A stretch of DNA of 5,564 nucleotides from Dehalococcoidia bacterium (lineage in GTDB: Bacteria; Chloroflexota; Dehalococcoidia; SAR202; UBA11138), in NCBI GenBank assembly GCA_012270665.1, contig JAAXHY010000261.1:1-5564 (forward strand), given 5' to 3'. Of this stretch, positions 1 through 4,992 are shown in pieces. The notes beneath the pieces were generated by a model, which saw only the letters and a program-made list of their open reading frames with translations, did not search any database and was not told where the DNA came from. A program made the translations under genes and the position numbers. The first letter of the stretch is position 1. Every line of letters starts with the position of its first letter.

Positions 1-84
1 CCACGCCAGCATCTGCGTGCAGGAAGTCCCCGCCTCGAACTGGGTGAGATCAATTATCCGAACGCCGTTGAGTGCCTTGTCCAT
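1..84 (-). CDS. CaiB/BaiF-type (family III) CoA-transferase, N-terminal fragment
   Basis: Only the first 28 codons lie in the window; the gene runs off the left edge. Read on the minus strand from the ATG at 84-82, the product begins [19 protein letters not shown] and continues through TSCTQMLAW. This matches the opening of family III CoA-transferases: a short lead, then G-hydrophobic-R-hydrophobic-D-L, an (A/E)-A-G turn and an L-A segment that normally precedes the GADVIKVE motif. These enzymes move CoA between organic acids (for example formyl-CoA:oxalate or carnitine CoA-transferases) in the cytoplasm. The substrate cannot be told from this fragment, and the catalytic Asp lies outside the window. 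A GAAAGGGGA ribosome site sits 5 nt before the ATG; the nearby ATG at 89-87 is followed at once by TGA and cannot be the start. The gene lies 80 bp downstream of the GalU-like gene on the same strand, so cotranscription is possible. Confidence 0.82.
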   Translation of the reverse strand, partial: MDKALNGVRIIDLTQFEAGTSCTQMLAW

Positions 85-89
85 CACAT

Positions 90-98
90 TCCCCTTTC
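90..98 (-). promoter_or_regulatory. Ribosome binding site of the CoA-transferase gene
   Basis: On the minus strand the sequence reads GAAAGGGGA, 5 nt before the ATG at 84. It decides between two nearby ATGs, because the other one (89-87) is followed directly by a stop codon. Confidence 0.65.
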
Positions 99-131
99 AA
101 TGATCGCTCCACTAACTGAGAACGGCCCGCC

Positions 132-168
132 TCCTGAAAATCCTATAATCCTCAAAATCCTGATTCAG
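132..168. repeat. Phased TCCT short repeat at the 3' end of the GalU-like gene
   Basis: Four TCCT units start at 132, 141, 149 and 158, separated by A/T-rich spacers (gaaaa, ataa, caaaa), giving a period of 9, 8 and 9 bp. The last unit runs into the TGA stop of the GalU-like gene, so the array overlaps the gene's final bases. It has no self-complementary arms, so it does not look like a hairpin terminator. Similar AATCCTG-like arrays occur between genes in many bacteria, but I am recalling this, not checking it. Function unknown. Confidence 0.5.
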
Positions 169-1028
169 ACAATACCCGCCAGCCAGCCCCGCACATCATC
201 CGCCAATTCCTCCCGCTTGAGCGCTTCCGTCACCGACGCCTTCAGCGCGCCCAGAGGCATCCCAACATCCTGGTGTTCCCCGCCAAAGTGGTATCCATAC
301 ACGCCGGGCGACTCTATATGCGCCGCTATCGCGTCCGTAAGCTGTATCTCCCCCAGCGCGCCCGCCGGGGTGTTCTCCAGCGTATCGAATATCTCCGCTG
401 TAAGAACGTACCTGCCCACGATTGCCAGATTCGACGGCGCATCCTCCAGCGCCGGCTTCTCCACCATGCCCAGAACCCTTGACACCGTCTCCGATAGCCG
501 CTCCAACTCCACGATTCCCTTGCTCGGCACATCCTCATCCGACACCTCTTCCAACGCCACCACGTTTCCCCCTGCCTCCCTGTGAACCTCGATCATCTCC
601 CCGATTGTCGGTCTGTCCGCCCAGATCACGTCGTCCGGAAGAAAGACCGCGAAAGGCTCATCCCCAACCGATTCCCGCGCCATCAGCACTGCGTGTCCCA
701 GACCCTTCTGCTCGGTCTGAGTGACGCAGGTGACATTCGCCATCCCCTCAATCTCCCGCATCTGTTCCAGCAGAGCCGTGTCGTTCCTCGACTCCAGAGC
801 CTTCTCCAGCGCAGGCTGCGGGCCGAAGTACCGCGTTATCGGCTCACCCTGACCCTCCGACACCACGAAAACGATGTCTTCTATCCCCGCGCTCACCGCT
901 TCCTCGACGCACAGGTGGATGGATGGACGGTCGAACACCGGCATCAGGTTCTTCGGAACCGCACGCGTGACCGGCAGAAACCTCGTCCCGAATCCCGCCA
1001 CCGGCATTACCGCCTTGCGAATCGTCAA
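165..1028 (-). CDS. galU: GalU-type UTP--glucose-1-phosphate uridylyltransferase family protein
   Basis: The 287-residue product is close to the usual GalU length (about 290-300). GalU makes UDP-glucose from UTP and glucose-1-phosphate in the cytoplasm, feeding cell-surface polysaccharides and glycolipids. The nucleotide-binding signature is at residues 9-19 (PVAGFGTRFLP), with the conserved Pro-Lys at 25-26. KGLGHAV is at 108-114, LPDD at 130-133, VEKP at 189-192, SNLAIVGRYVL at 199-209 and GEIQLTDAI at 226-234. Several positions usually fixed in GalU differ: PKN for PKE, SEGQGE (58-63) where SRGK-like sequence is common, SKGIV (169-173) for YG(V/I)V, and DVG (254-256) for DCG. A GalU-like enzyme with altered sugar specificity is therefore possible. 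The start is TTG at 1028-1026: it has a strong GGAGG site, fits the family N-terminus, and the next Met (residue 8) would cut into the nucleotide-binding loop. It lies 22 bp after the MFS gene and is probably cotranscribed with it. Confidence 0.88.
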   Translation of the reverse strand: MTIRKAVMPVAGFGTRFLPVTRAVPKNLMPVFDRPSIHLCVEEAVSAGIEDIVFVVSEGQGEPITRYFGPQPALEKALESRNDTALLEQMREIEGMANVTCVTQTEQKGLGHAVLMARESVGDEPFAVFLPDDVIWADRPTIGEMIEVHREAGGNVVALEEVSDEDVPSKGIVELERLSETVSRVLGMVEKPALEDAPSNLAIVGRYVLTAEIFDTLENTPAGALGEIQLTDAIAAHIESPGVYGYHFGGEHQDVGMPLGALKASVTEALKREELADDVRGWLAGIV

Positions 1029-1032
1029 GTCG

Positions 1033-1042
1033 CTCCCTCCCT
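1033..1042 (-). promoter_or_regulatory. Strong ribosome binding site for a TTG start
   Basis: The minus strand reads AGGGAGGGAG, with the GGAGG core 7 nt before TTG at 1028-1026. It lies in the 22-bp gap after the MFS stop codon. It supports the non-ATG start of the GalU-like gene and suggests translation of a downstream cistron in a shared mRNA. Confidence 0.7.
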
Positions 1043-1050
1043 ATGACCCG

Positions 1051-2328
1051 CTACGCCACGGCGCGACCCGTCCTGTAAACGCGCCTGAGATCCGGCAGGC
1101 TAATGCCGAAAGCCGAAAGGAACGCCAGGAACAGAATCGCCGTGACATATAGTATAGGCGGAGATGAGAAGACGTCCGCCGTAAAGCCGTACCCCAGATT
1201 TGCGAATGCCATGATCCCACCGGCGTGGAGTATATACAGGCTGGATATTCTGCCCCTCAGCCGGTCTGGCGCGATCGTCTGAACATAAGTGGTCGTCAGC
1301 GCCATGAAAGTTGACTGCGCCGCGCCCATGGCCGCGCAAACTGGAATAGCGGTCATCGAGTTTGGACTGAATGCCAGCAGTATGGGTGTCAGACCACTGA
1401 TGATTCCGGTCCACAAGAGCCACTGACCCTTGCGCCGATCATCCCTGACGCCCGCCATGATAACGGTACCGATCAGCGAGCCCGCGCCGAACCCCATCAC
1501 CATGTATCCCAGGATGGACCCGTCCACCGCCCCCAGTTCGTTCCGGGAAAACACCGGCAAGATCGAGTCGTTGGACATTACGAGGGCGCAATGGAAAGCT
1601 ACCAGCAAAATGAAAATCGCTATCATCCGGTTCGTGTATATATATACGAGGCCATCAACCATGCTGCGGACTATCCCGGTTTGCGCCATGGCGTCGCCCG
1701 TGGACCGTGTTCGGGTCAGCGATATGAAGAGCGTTCCCATAACCTGGCAAGCTACACTCAGAACCAGCACCCCCGAGACGCCTATGAACGGGATCGCCAG
1801 CAGAGGGGACGCCACCAGCAGACCGAAGAAGCGCGCCCCGTGCCGTGTCGCGGCATTCAAAGTTATGGCGTTGAGTAGGTCTTCCTGAGGCACCTGGTTT
1901 GGAATGAGCGATGCCATCGCGGGCTCCTGAGTGGACCTCATGCAGCCGGACAAGAACGTCAGCGCGGTAAGATGCCAGAGTGTCAGGACATCGGTGAATA
2001 CCAGCGCCGTGACCATGGCCGTGACCGTACCATTCGCAATGAAAGTGAAACGGGCCACTCTCTGGCGATCAAGCCTGTCTGCGATGAGTCCCGCGATAGG
2101 AGAGACCAAGAGAAATGGCAGCATGGATGCGAACGTAACGATACCTACGTCACCCGATCTGTCCGACTTTTGGAGAATGAGCCAGGACACCGCGACGATG
2201 AATGTCCACATCGCCGCGCCCGAGAACATATTCGCAGTCCACGTATAGCGGTAGTCCCTGTGCTTGAGAGCCGCAAGATGCGGCACGTCCACCAACCGCC
2301 GGACGTCGTGTAGTTTGGTCATTGCCAT
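1051..2328 (-). CDS. MFS transporter, DHA3/EntS-like (MFS_3) drug or metabolite exporter
   Basis: The 425-residue integral membrane protein has about 12 hydrophobic segments, as expected for the major facilitator superfamily. The cytoplasmic lead contains LKHRDYRYTWTANMFS (21-36), typical of the EntS/MFS_3 branch. Motif A is clear after the second helix (GLIADRLDRQRVARF, 80-94), and the equivalent loop of the second half is APDRLRGR (353-360). The family block SLIPNQVPQEDLLNAITLN (140-158) precedes helix 5. A central cytoplasmic linker (about 205-222) separates the two six-helix halves. Such proteins export siderophores, macrolides or other small molecules by proton antiport; the substrate cannot be told here. 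ATG at 2328 is preferred over the in-frame ATG at 2322 because AGGTG lies 8 nt before it. The gene is divergent from the VOC gene and is the first gene of a probable MFS-galU unit. No partner TetR or MarR regulator is visible. Confidence 0.88.
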   Translation of the reverse strand: MAMTKLHDVRRLVDVPHLAALKHRDYRYTWTANMFSGAAMWTFIVAVSWLILQKSDRSGDVGIVTFASMLPFLLVSPIAGLIADRLDRQRVARFTFIANGTVTAMVTALVFTDVLTLWHLTALTFLSGCMRSTQEPAMASLIPNQVPQEDLLNAITLNAATRHGARFFGLLVASPLLAIPFIGVSGVLVLSVACQVMGTLFISLTRTRSTGDAMAQTGIVRSMVDGLVYIYTNRMIAIFILLVAFHCALVMSNDSILPVFSRNELGAVDGSILGYMVMGFGAGSLIGTVIMAGVRDDRRKGQWLLWTGIISGLTPILLAFSPNSMTAIPVCAAMGAAQSTFMALTTTYVQTIAPDRLRGRISSLYILHAGGIMAFANLGYGFTADVFSSPPILYVTAILFLAFLSAFGISLPDLRRVYRTGRAVA

Positions 2329-2365
2329 GTATGCCGCACCTGCCCCTGCTGCGAGTTAGAGTGAG

Positions 2366-2374
2366 ATTATAACA
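2366..2374 (-). promoter_or_regulatory. Extended -10 promoter for the MFS-galU unit
   Basis: The minus strand reads TGTTATAAT, a perfect extended -10 box (TG-N-TATAAT). No good -35 box stands at 16-18 bp, as is usual for extended -10 promoters. Transcription would start near 2359, giving a leader of about 30 nt that holds the AGGTG ribosome site at 2337-2341. Confidence 0.6.
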
Positions 2375-2417
2375 GCCAGCAATCACATCCGCATCGCAGA
2401 AAGCGTCAAAATCGGTC

Positions 2418-2448
2418 AGGAATAACCTTGACGCGAACGATTGTTCCT
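2418..2448. promoter_or_regulatory. Possible operator: inverted repeat around the -35 box of the VOC promoter
   Basis: AGGAATAA (2418-2425) and TTGTTCCT (2441-2448) are inverted copies matching at 7 of 8 positions, with a 15-bp centre. The pair flanks the TTGACG -35 box, where a dimeric repressor or activator could act. No regulator gene is in the window and the match is short, so this is only a candidate. Confidence 0.25.
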
Positions 2449-2456
2449 ATTAGATT
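2428..2456 (+). promoter_or_regulatory. Sigma-70-type promoter of the VOC gene
   Basis: TTGACG (2428-2433, 5 of 6 matches to the -35 consensus) is followed by a 17-bp spacer and TAGATT (2451-2456, 4 of 6). The predicted start near 2463 gives a leader of about 47 nt. It also leaves the upstream in-frame ATG at 2459 outside or at the very tip of the mRNA, which supports the ATG at 2510 as the true start. Confidence 0.55.
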
Positions 2457-2499
2457 AAATGTCCGCAGCGCGACACGGCGCATACTTTCTTAAAACGAT

Positions 2500-2505
2500 A
2501 GGAGG
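2500..2505 (+). promoter_or_regulatory. Consensus ribosome binding site of the VOC gene
   Basis: AGGAGG lies 4 nt before the ATG at 2510. It selects this start over the ATG at 2459, which would add 17 residues with no family resemblance. Confidence 0.8.
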
Positions 2506-2509
2506 AAAA

Positions 2510-3277
2510 ATGGGAAACCCGGTTGTCCATTTTGAAATCGCGGGTCCTGGCGGCCCCGCCCTGCAGCAATACTACAGAGACCTCTTTGGCTGGAACGTAG
2601 AGGCCCAAGGTGAGGAAATGGGATTCTACGGCGTGGTCCAGTGGAATGAGGGTGGTATCGGAGGAGGCATACTAGGTACGCAGGAGGGAATGCCGCCCAA
2701 TTACGTCACATTCTATATCCAGGTTGACGACCTCCAGACCGCTTTGGACAAGATATCCGACATTGGCGGAAGTGTCCTTATGCCGCCCATGGAAGTAGCG
2801 CCCGAGGTGGGCTCCATCGCAATGTTCACCGATCCCGCGGACAACTTCCTGGGACTATATTCTATGCCGACCGTTGCAAGCGACGAGATGCCACCAAGAG
2901 GCGACGCGCCACCCGTCGTTCACTTCGAGGTTGGCGGCAGCGATGTAGAGACGCTCGAGAGCTTCTACACCGAGATGTTCGGCTGGAAGATCAACTTCAT
3001 CGAGGAGGCCAACTATCGCTTGATTGAGCGGGAATCGGACGGCATCGGCGGCGGCATGTTCGAGCACGTGGAAGGAATGCCGCCGAACACCCCTTCGGTC
3101 GCGGTGGGGGTTGACGACCTCCAGACCTACCTCGACAAAGCAGTAAGTCTGGGAGGTACTGCTCTCATGCAGCCGATGGACATCCCCGGCGGATTCGGCT
3201 CGCTCGCAATCTTCAACGACATTGCAGGTAACCGCATAGCGCTCTTCAGTTCGCCGTTAGAACCCACACACAACTAA
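2510..3277 (+). CDS. Two-domain VOC (glyoxalase/bleomycin-resistance fold) protein
   Basis: The 255-residue product is two VOC modules in tandem, about residues 4-118 and 135-247, joined by a short proline- and acid-rich linker. Each opens with PVVHFE (4-9; 135-140), has a DLFGWNV or EMFGWKI helix end, a Gly-rich GIGGG strand (49-53; 178-182), EGMPPN (59-64; 188-193), VDDLQT-LDK (72-81; 201-210), a GG turn, and a final D-x-A-x-N segment. The layout resembles the mycobacterial Cfp30B-like family of double-VOC proteins. His7 and His138 sit where the first metal ligand of VOC enzymes is expected. The last-strand Glu ligand is not evident (GLYS at 115-118, ALFS at 244-247), so metal catalysis is doubtful; binding or an unusual reaction is possible. 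The protein is cytoplasmic, with no signal peptide. The gene has its own promoter, divergent from the MFS gene. Confidence 0.87.
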   Translation: MGNPVVHFEIAGPGGPALQQYYRDLFGWNVEAQGEEMGFYGVVQWNEGGIGGGILGTQEGMPPNYVTFYIQVDDLQTALDKISDIGGSVLMPPMEVAPEVGSIAMFTDPADNFLGLYSMPTVASDEMPPRGDAPPVVHFEVGGSDVETLESFYTEMFGWKINFIEEANYRLIERESDGIGGGMFEHVEGMPPNTPSVAVGVDDLQTYLDKAVSLGGTALMQPMDIPGGFGSLAIFNDIAGNRIALFSSPLEPTHN

Positions 3278-3290
3278 TTTTCTGGCAACG

Positions 3291-3343
3291 GCTCCATCTC
3301 CGCAACCACTCACTCGCTTGAACACTGGCCGCGGGGATGGAGC
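3291..3343 (+). terminator. Long stem-loop after the VOC gene, possible terminator or mRNA-stabilising hairpin
   Basis: GCTCCATCTCCGC (3291-3303) pairs with GCGGGGATGGAGC (3331-3343) over all 13 positions, with a single G-U wobble. The loop is 27 nt. It begins 14 nt after the VOC stop codon. There is no T tract after the stem, so a classical intrinsic terminator is unlikely; it could be a 3' end processing or stability structure, or a regulatory RNA element. Confidence 0.5.
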
Positions 3344-3378
3344 GCCGCCTTTGGCCTACCGGGCTTCCCTCCCCCCTC

Positions 3379-3422
3379 GAGTGCCTTGATCGTTCCCTCA
3401 GCAGAGTGCGGAACATCGTTCC
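3379..3422. repeat. Imperfect direct repeat upstream of the nitroreductase gene
   Basis: GAGTGC-N4-ATCGTTCC (3379-3396) recurs as GAGTGC-N5-ATCGTTCC (3404-3422), about 25-26 bp apart. In the second copy the spacer GGAAC also makes a small hairpin with GTTCC (GGAAC-ATC-GTTCC, 3410-3422), and the same GGAAC could instead pair with GTTCC of the first copy (3392-3396). The position, roughly 60-100 bp before the predicted transcription start, suits tandem activator sites, but no binding protein is known. Confidence 0.35.
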
Positions 3423-3444
3423 ACCATTTCCGGTCTCTGCCCCA

Positions 3445-3473
3445 TTGCCCACCGCACCCGCACTGCGTAAACT
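3445..3473 (+). promoter_or_regulatory. Candidate promoter of the nitroreductase gene
   Basis: TTGCCC (3445-3450) and TAAACT (3468-3473) are separated by 17 bp, each with 4 of 6 matches to consensus. The start would be near 3480, leaving a short leader of about 22 nt that holds the GAGGTG ribosome site. The boxes are weak, so this is tentative. Confidence 0.35.
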
Positions 3474-3489
3474 TATCCCAACACTTTCT

Positions 3490-3495
3490 GAGGTG
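3490..3495 (+). promoter_or_regulatory. Ribosome binding site that sets the nitroreductase start
   Basis: GAGGTG lies 6 nt before the ATG at 3502. The reading frame stays open back to an ATG at 3337, but that extra stretch is low-complexity, Pro/Leu-rich and unlike the family, so the site decides for the shorter protein. Confidence 0.7.
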
Positions 3496-3501
3496 AAACC
3501 C

Positions 3502-4119
3502 ATGCCTGAAGACATCGGACTTTTCGACGCGCTCTATTCCCAACGCGCCATACGCTACTTCAAGCCCGACCCCGTTCCCGACGAACTCATACACAGGCTC
3601 ATCGAGGCCGCCACCAAGGCGCCAAGCGGCGGCAACCGGCAGGGCTGGAAGTTCCTAGTCATACGCGACCAGGCGACCAAGAACGTCATAGGCGACTATT
3701 ATGAGAGAGGCTGGGAAGCCGCCTACGGCAGGGACAATCCAAACCCGCCCTCGATCCAGTCCCACGTCCGCCGCTCCGCCGATTATCTCGCAAGACACAT
3801 GGCCGAATCACCAGTCCTCATAATGGCCTGCATCGAACATGACGGCGGCCCCTCCACGATGGGGCGTGGCAGTTCCATATTCCCCGCCGTGCAGAACCTG
3901 CTTCTCGCAGCGCGTGGACTCGGACTCGGAAGCTGCCTCACCAGCCTGCACAAGCGCTACGAGGACGAGATAAAGGAGCTACTCGGCATCCCGGAGAACG
4001 TTGAGACCGCCGCCCTGCTGCCCGTCGGATTCCCCGCCGACAGCGCCAGGTACGGCCCCACTCGTCGCGCGCCCGTGGAAGAGGTCGCCTTCCGCGAGAA
4101 GTGGGATCAGTCCTGGTAG
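3502..4119 (+). CDS. Nitroreductase-family FMN-dependent oxidoreductase
   Basis: The 205-residue protein has the usual single-domain nitroreductase length. Family members bind FMN as dimers and use NAD(P)H to reduce nitro groups, quinones, enones or other small substrates in the cytoplasm; the substrate here is unknown. The N-terminal FMN phosphate region is SQRAIRYFKPDPV (13-25), with Arg15 and Arg18. The APSGGNRQGWKFLVI block (40-54) is the second family hallmark. FPAVQNLLLAARGLGLGSCLTSL (127-149) is the helix and Gly-rich strand next to the flavin, LPVGFP (173-178) precedes the last strand, and an RRAPVEE tail (188-194) supplies the C-terminal arginines. No signal peptide or membrane segment is seen. 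The enoyl-CoA hydratase gene follows after 62 bp on the same strand. ATA makes up 7 of the 12 isoleucine codons, which is high for a GC-rich gene. Confidence 0.88.
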   Translation: MPEDIGLFDALYSQRAIRYFKPDPVPDELIHRLIEAATKAPSGGNRQGWKFLVIRDQATKNVIGDYYERGWEAAYGRDNPNPPSIQSHVRRSADYLARHMAESPVLIMACIEHDGGPSTMGRGSSIFPAVQNLLLAARGLGLGSCLTSLHKRYEDEIKELLGIPENVETAALLPVGFPADSARYGPTRRAPVEEVAFREKWDQSW

Positions 4120-4127
4120 AAACTCTC

Positions 4128-4136
4128 TGCTATACT
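4128..4136 (+). promoter_or_regulatory. Extended -10 promoter candidate before the enoyl-CoA hydratase gene
   Basis: TGCTATACT is an extended -10 box (TG-N-TATAAT type, one mismatch in the hexamer) just after the nitroreductase stop. No good -35 box is seen. TACTCT (4133-4138) can pair with AGAGTA (4152-4157) across a 13-nt loop, overlapping the box. Transcription would start near 4143, so the hydratase could be expressed apart from the nitroreductase. Confidence 0.45.
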
Positions 4137-4181
4137 CTCGAAAGTCCAGACAGAGTACTTAATCACACGAGGAAACACGCC

Positions 4182-4973
4182 ATGTCATACGAGTTCCTGA
4201 CCTACGAACAGAAGGGCCGCATCACCTACGTCACCATCAACCGCCCCGAGCGTCTGAACGCGCTCCACCCACCCGCAAACTCCGAGCTCCACGACGCCTT
4301 TACCCGCTTCGACGACGATCCCGACGCTTGGGTGGCCATAATAACAGGCGCGGGAGAGAGGGCCTTCAGCGCAGGAAACGATCTTCGCCACACCGCCGAG
4401 CGAGACCAGCGACGCGACGAACCCGGCGCTGGCGCGCACCGCGCACCGTTCGGCGGCATAACATCCAACTTCGAGTGCTGGAAGCCCATCATCGCCGCGG
4501 TCAATGGCTACGCCCTCGGAGGCGGACTCGAAGTCGCAATGGCTTGCGACATCATCATAGCCGCCGACCACGCCGAGCTCGGTCTGCCCGAACCGCGGGT
4601 TGGTCTCTACGCCGGGGCCGGCGGCGTCTTCCGTCTCCCTCGGCACGTCCCCACCAAGATAGCCATGGGCATGATGCTGACCGCCAGGCGAATATCGGCG
4701 CAGGAAGCCTATCGGATCGGACTGGTGAATGAAGTCGTCCCGCTGGCTGACCTCATGGACACCGCAGAGCGTTGGGCAAACGAAATTCTGGAGTGCGCCC
4801 CGCTCTCAGTCAGGGCCAGCAAGCAGATGGCCTACCAGGGCGCGGATATGCCCTACGACCTAGCCTTCAGCAGGAACTACAGCGAGCAACAGAAGCAGAT
4901 AGCCTCCGCCGACCGCATAGAAGGTCCCAGGGCCTTCTCCGAAAAGCGCGCGCCGAACTGGACGGCATCATAA
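4182..4973 (+). CDS. Enoyl-CoA hydratase/isomerase (crotonase) family protein
   Basis: The 263-residue product matches the usual crotonase length (about 260). Family members add water to, or isomerise, 2-enoyl-CoA thioesters in fatty-acid and organic-acid breakdown in the cytoplasm. VTINRPERLNALHP (17-30) is the family opening. The first oxyanion-hole strand is AFSAGNDL (61-68). GYALGGGLEVAMACDI (109-124) carries the second oxyanion Gly114 and Glu117, and LGLPEPRVGL (133-142) carries Glu137. The two acids are 20 residues apart, like Glu144 and Glu164 of rat mitochondrial hydratase, so hydratase activity is well supported. The C-terminus ends in EKRAPNW, as is common. A polar Arg/Glu/Gly-rich insert (about 69-90) follows the first oxyanion strand. 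The ATG at 4182 has GAGGA 8 nt upstream and fits the family; an in-frame ATG at 4101 overlaps the nitroreductase end and is rejected. The exact acyl-CoA is unknown. Confidence 0.9.
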   Translation: MSYEFLTYEQKGRITYVTINRPERLNALHPPANSELHDAFTRFDDDPDAWVAIITGAGERAFSAGNDLRHTAERDQRRDEPGAGAHRAPFGGITSNFECWKPIIAAVNGYALGGGLEVAMACDIIIAADHAELGLPEPRVGLYAGAGGVFRLPRHVPTKIAMGMMLTARRISAQEAYRIGLVNEVVPLADLMDTAERWANEILECAPLSVRASKQMAYQGADMPYDLAFSRNYSEQQKQIASADRIEGPRAFSEKRAPNWTAS

Positions 4974-4981
4974 AACTGAAC

Positions 4982-4986
4982 AGGAA
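4982..4986 (+). promoter_or_regulatory. Ribosome binding site of the M1 aminopeptidase gene
   Basis: AGGAA lies 6 nt before the ATG at 4993, inside the 19-bp gap after the hydratase stop. No promoter fits in this gap, so the aminopeptidase is probably translated from the hydratase mRNA. Confidence 0.55.
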
Positions 4987-4992
4987 TCAAGA

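Noticed and set aside
132..168. CRISPR-like array from the regular TCCT units
   Set aside because: Units and spacers are far too short (period 8-9 bp), and no cas gene is near.
100..585. Open frame on the plus strand, antisense to the GalU-like gene
   Set aside because: Ser/Pro/Thr-rich, no family resemblance and no ribosome site; it is explained by the codon pattern of the well-supported minus-strand gene.
1636..1647. Perfect 12-bp palindrome GTATATATATAC
   Set aside because: It lies inside the MFS gene and is fully explained by Val-Tyr-Ile-Tyr-Thr codons; no reason to call it a site.
2459..2509. Upstream ATG that would lengthen the VOC protein by 17 residues
   Set aside because: It has no ribosome site and lies at or before the predicted transcript start; AGGAGG lies directly before the ATG at 2510, where family similarity begins.
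3408..3430. T-box-like GGTGGAAC sequence on the minus strand
   Set aside because: Only a short fragment resembles the T-box core, there is no specifier stem, and no minus-strand gene lies downstream of it.
3337..3501. In-frame extension or separate small gene ahead of the nitroreductase
   Set aside because: The translation is low-complexity and Pro/Leu-rich with no family match, and GAGGTG points to the ATG at 3502.
4101..4181. Upstream ATG giving a longer enoyl-CoA hydratase that overlaps the nitroreductase end
   Set aside because: The extra 27 residues do not match the crotonase N-terminus, while the ATG at 4182 has GAGGA at 8 nt and fits the family start.
4185..4646. Long minus-strand open frame opposite the hydratase gene
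   Set aside because: It is a shadow of the GC-rich hydratase codons, with no recognisable domain or ribosome site.
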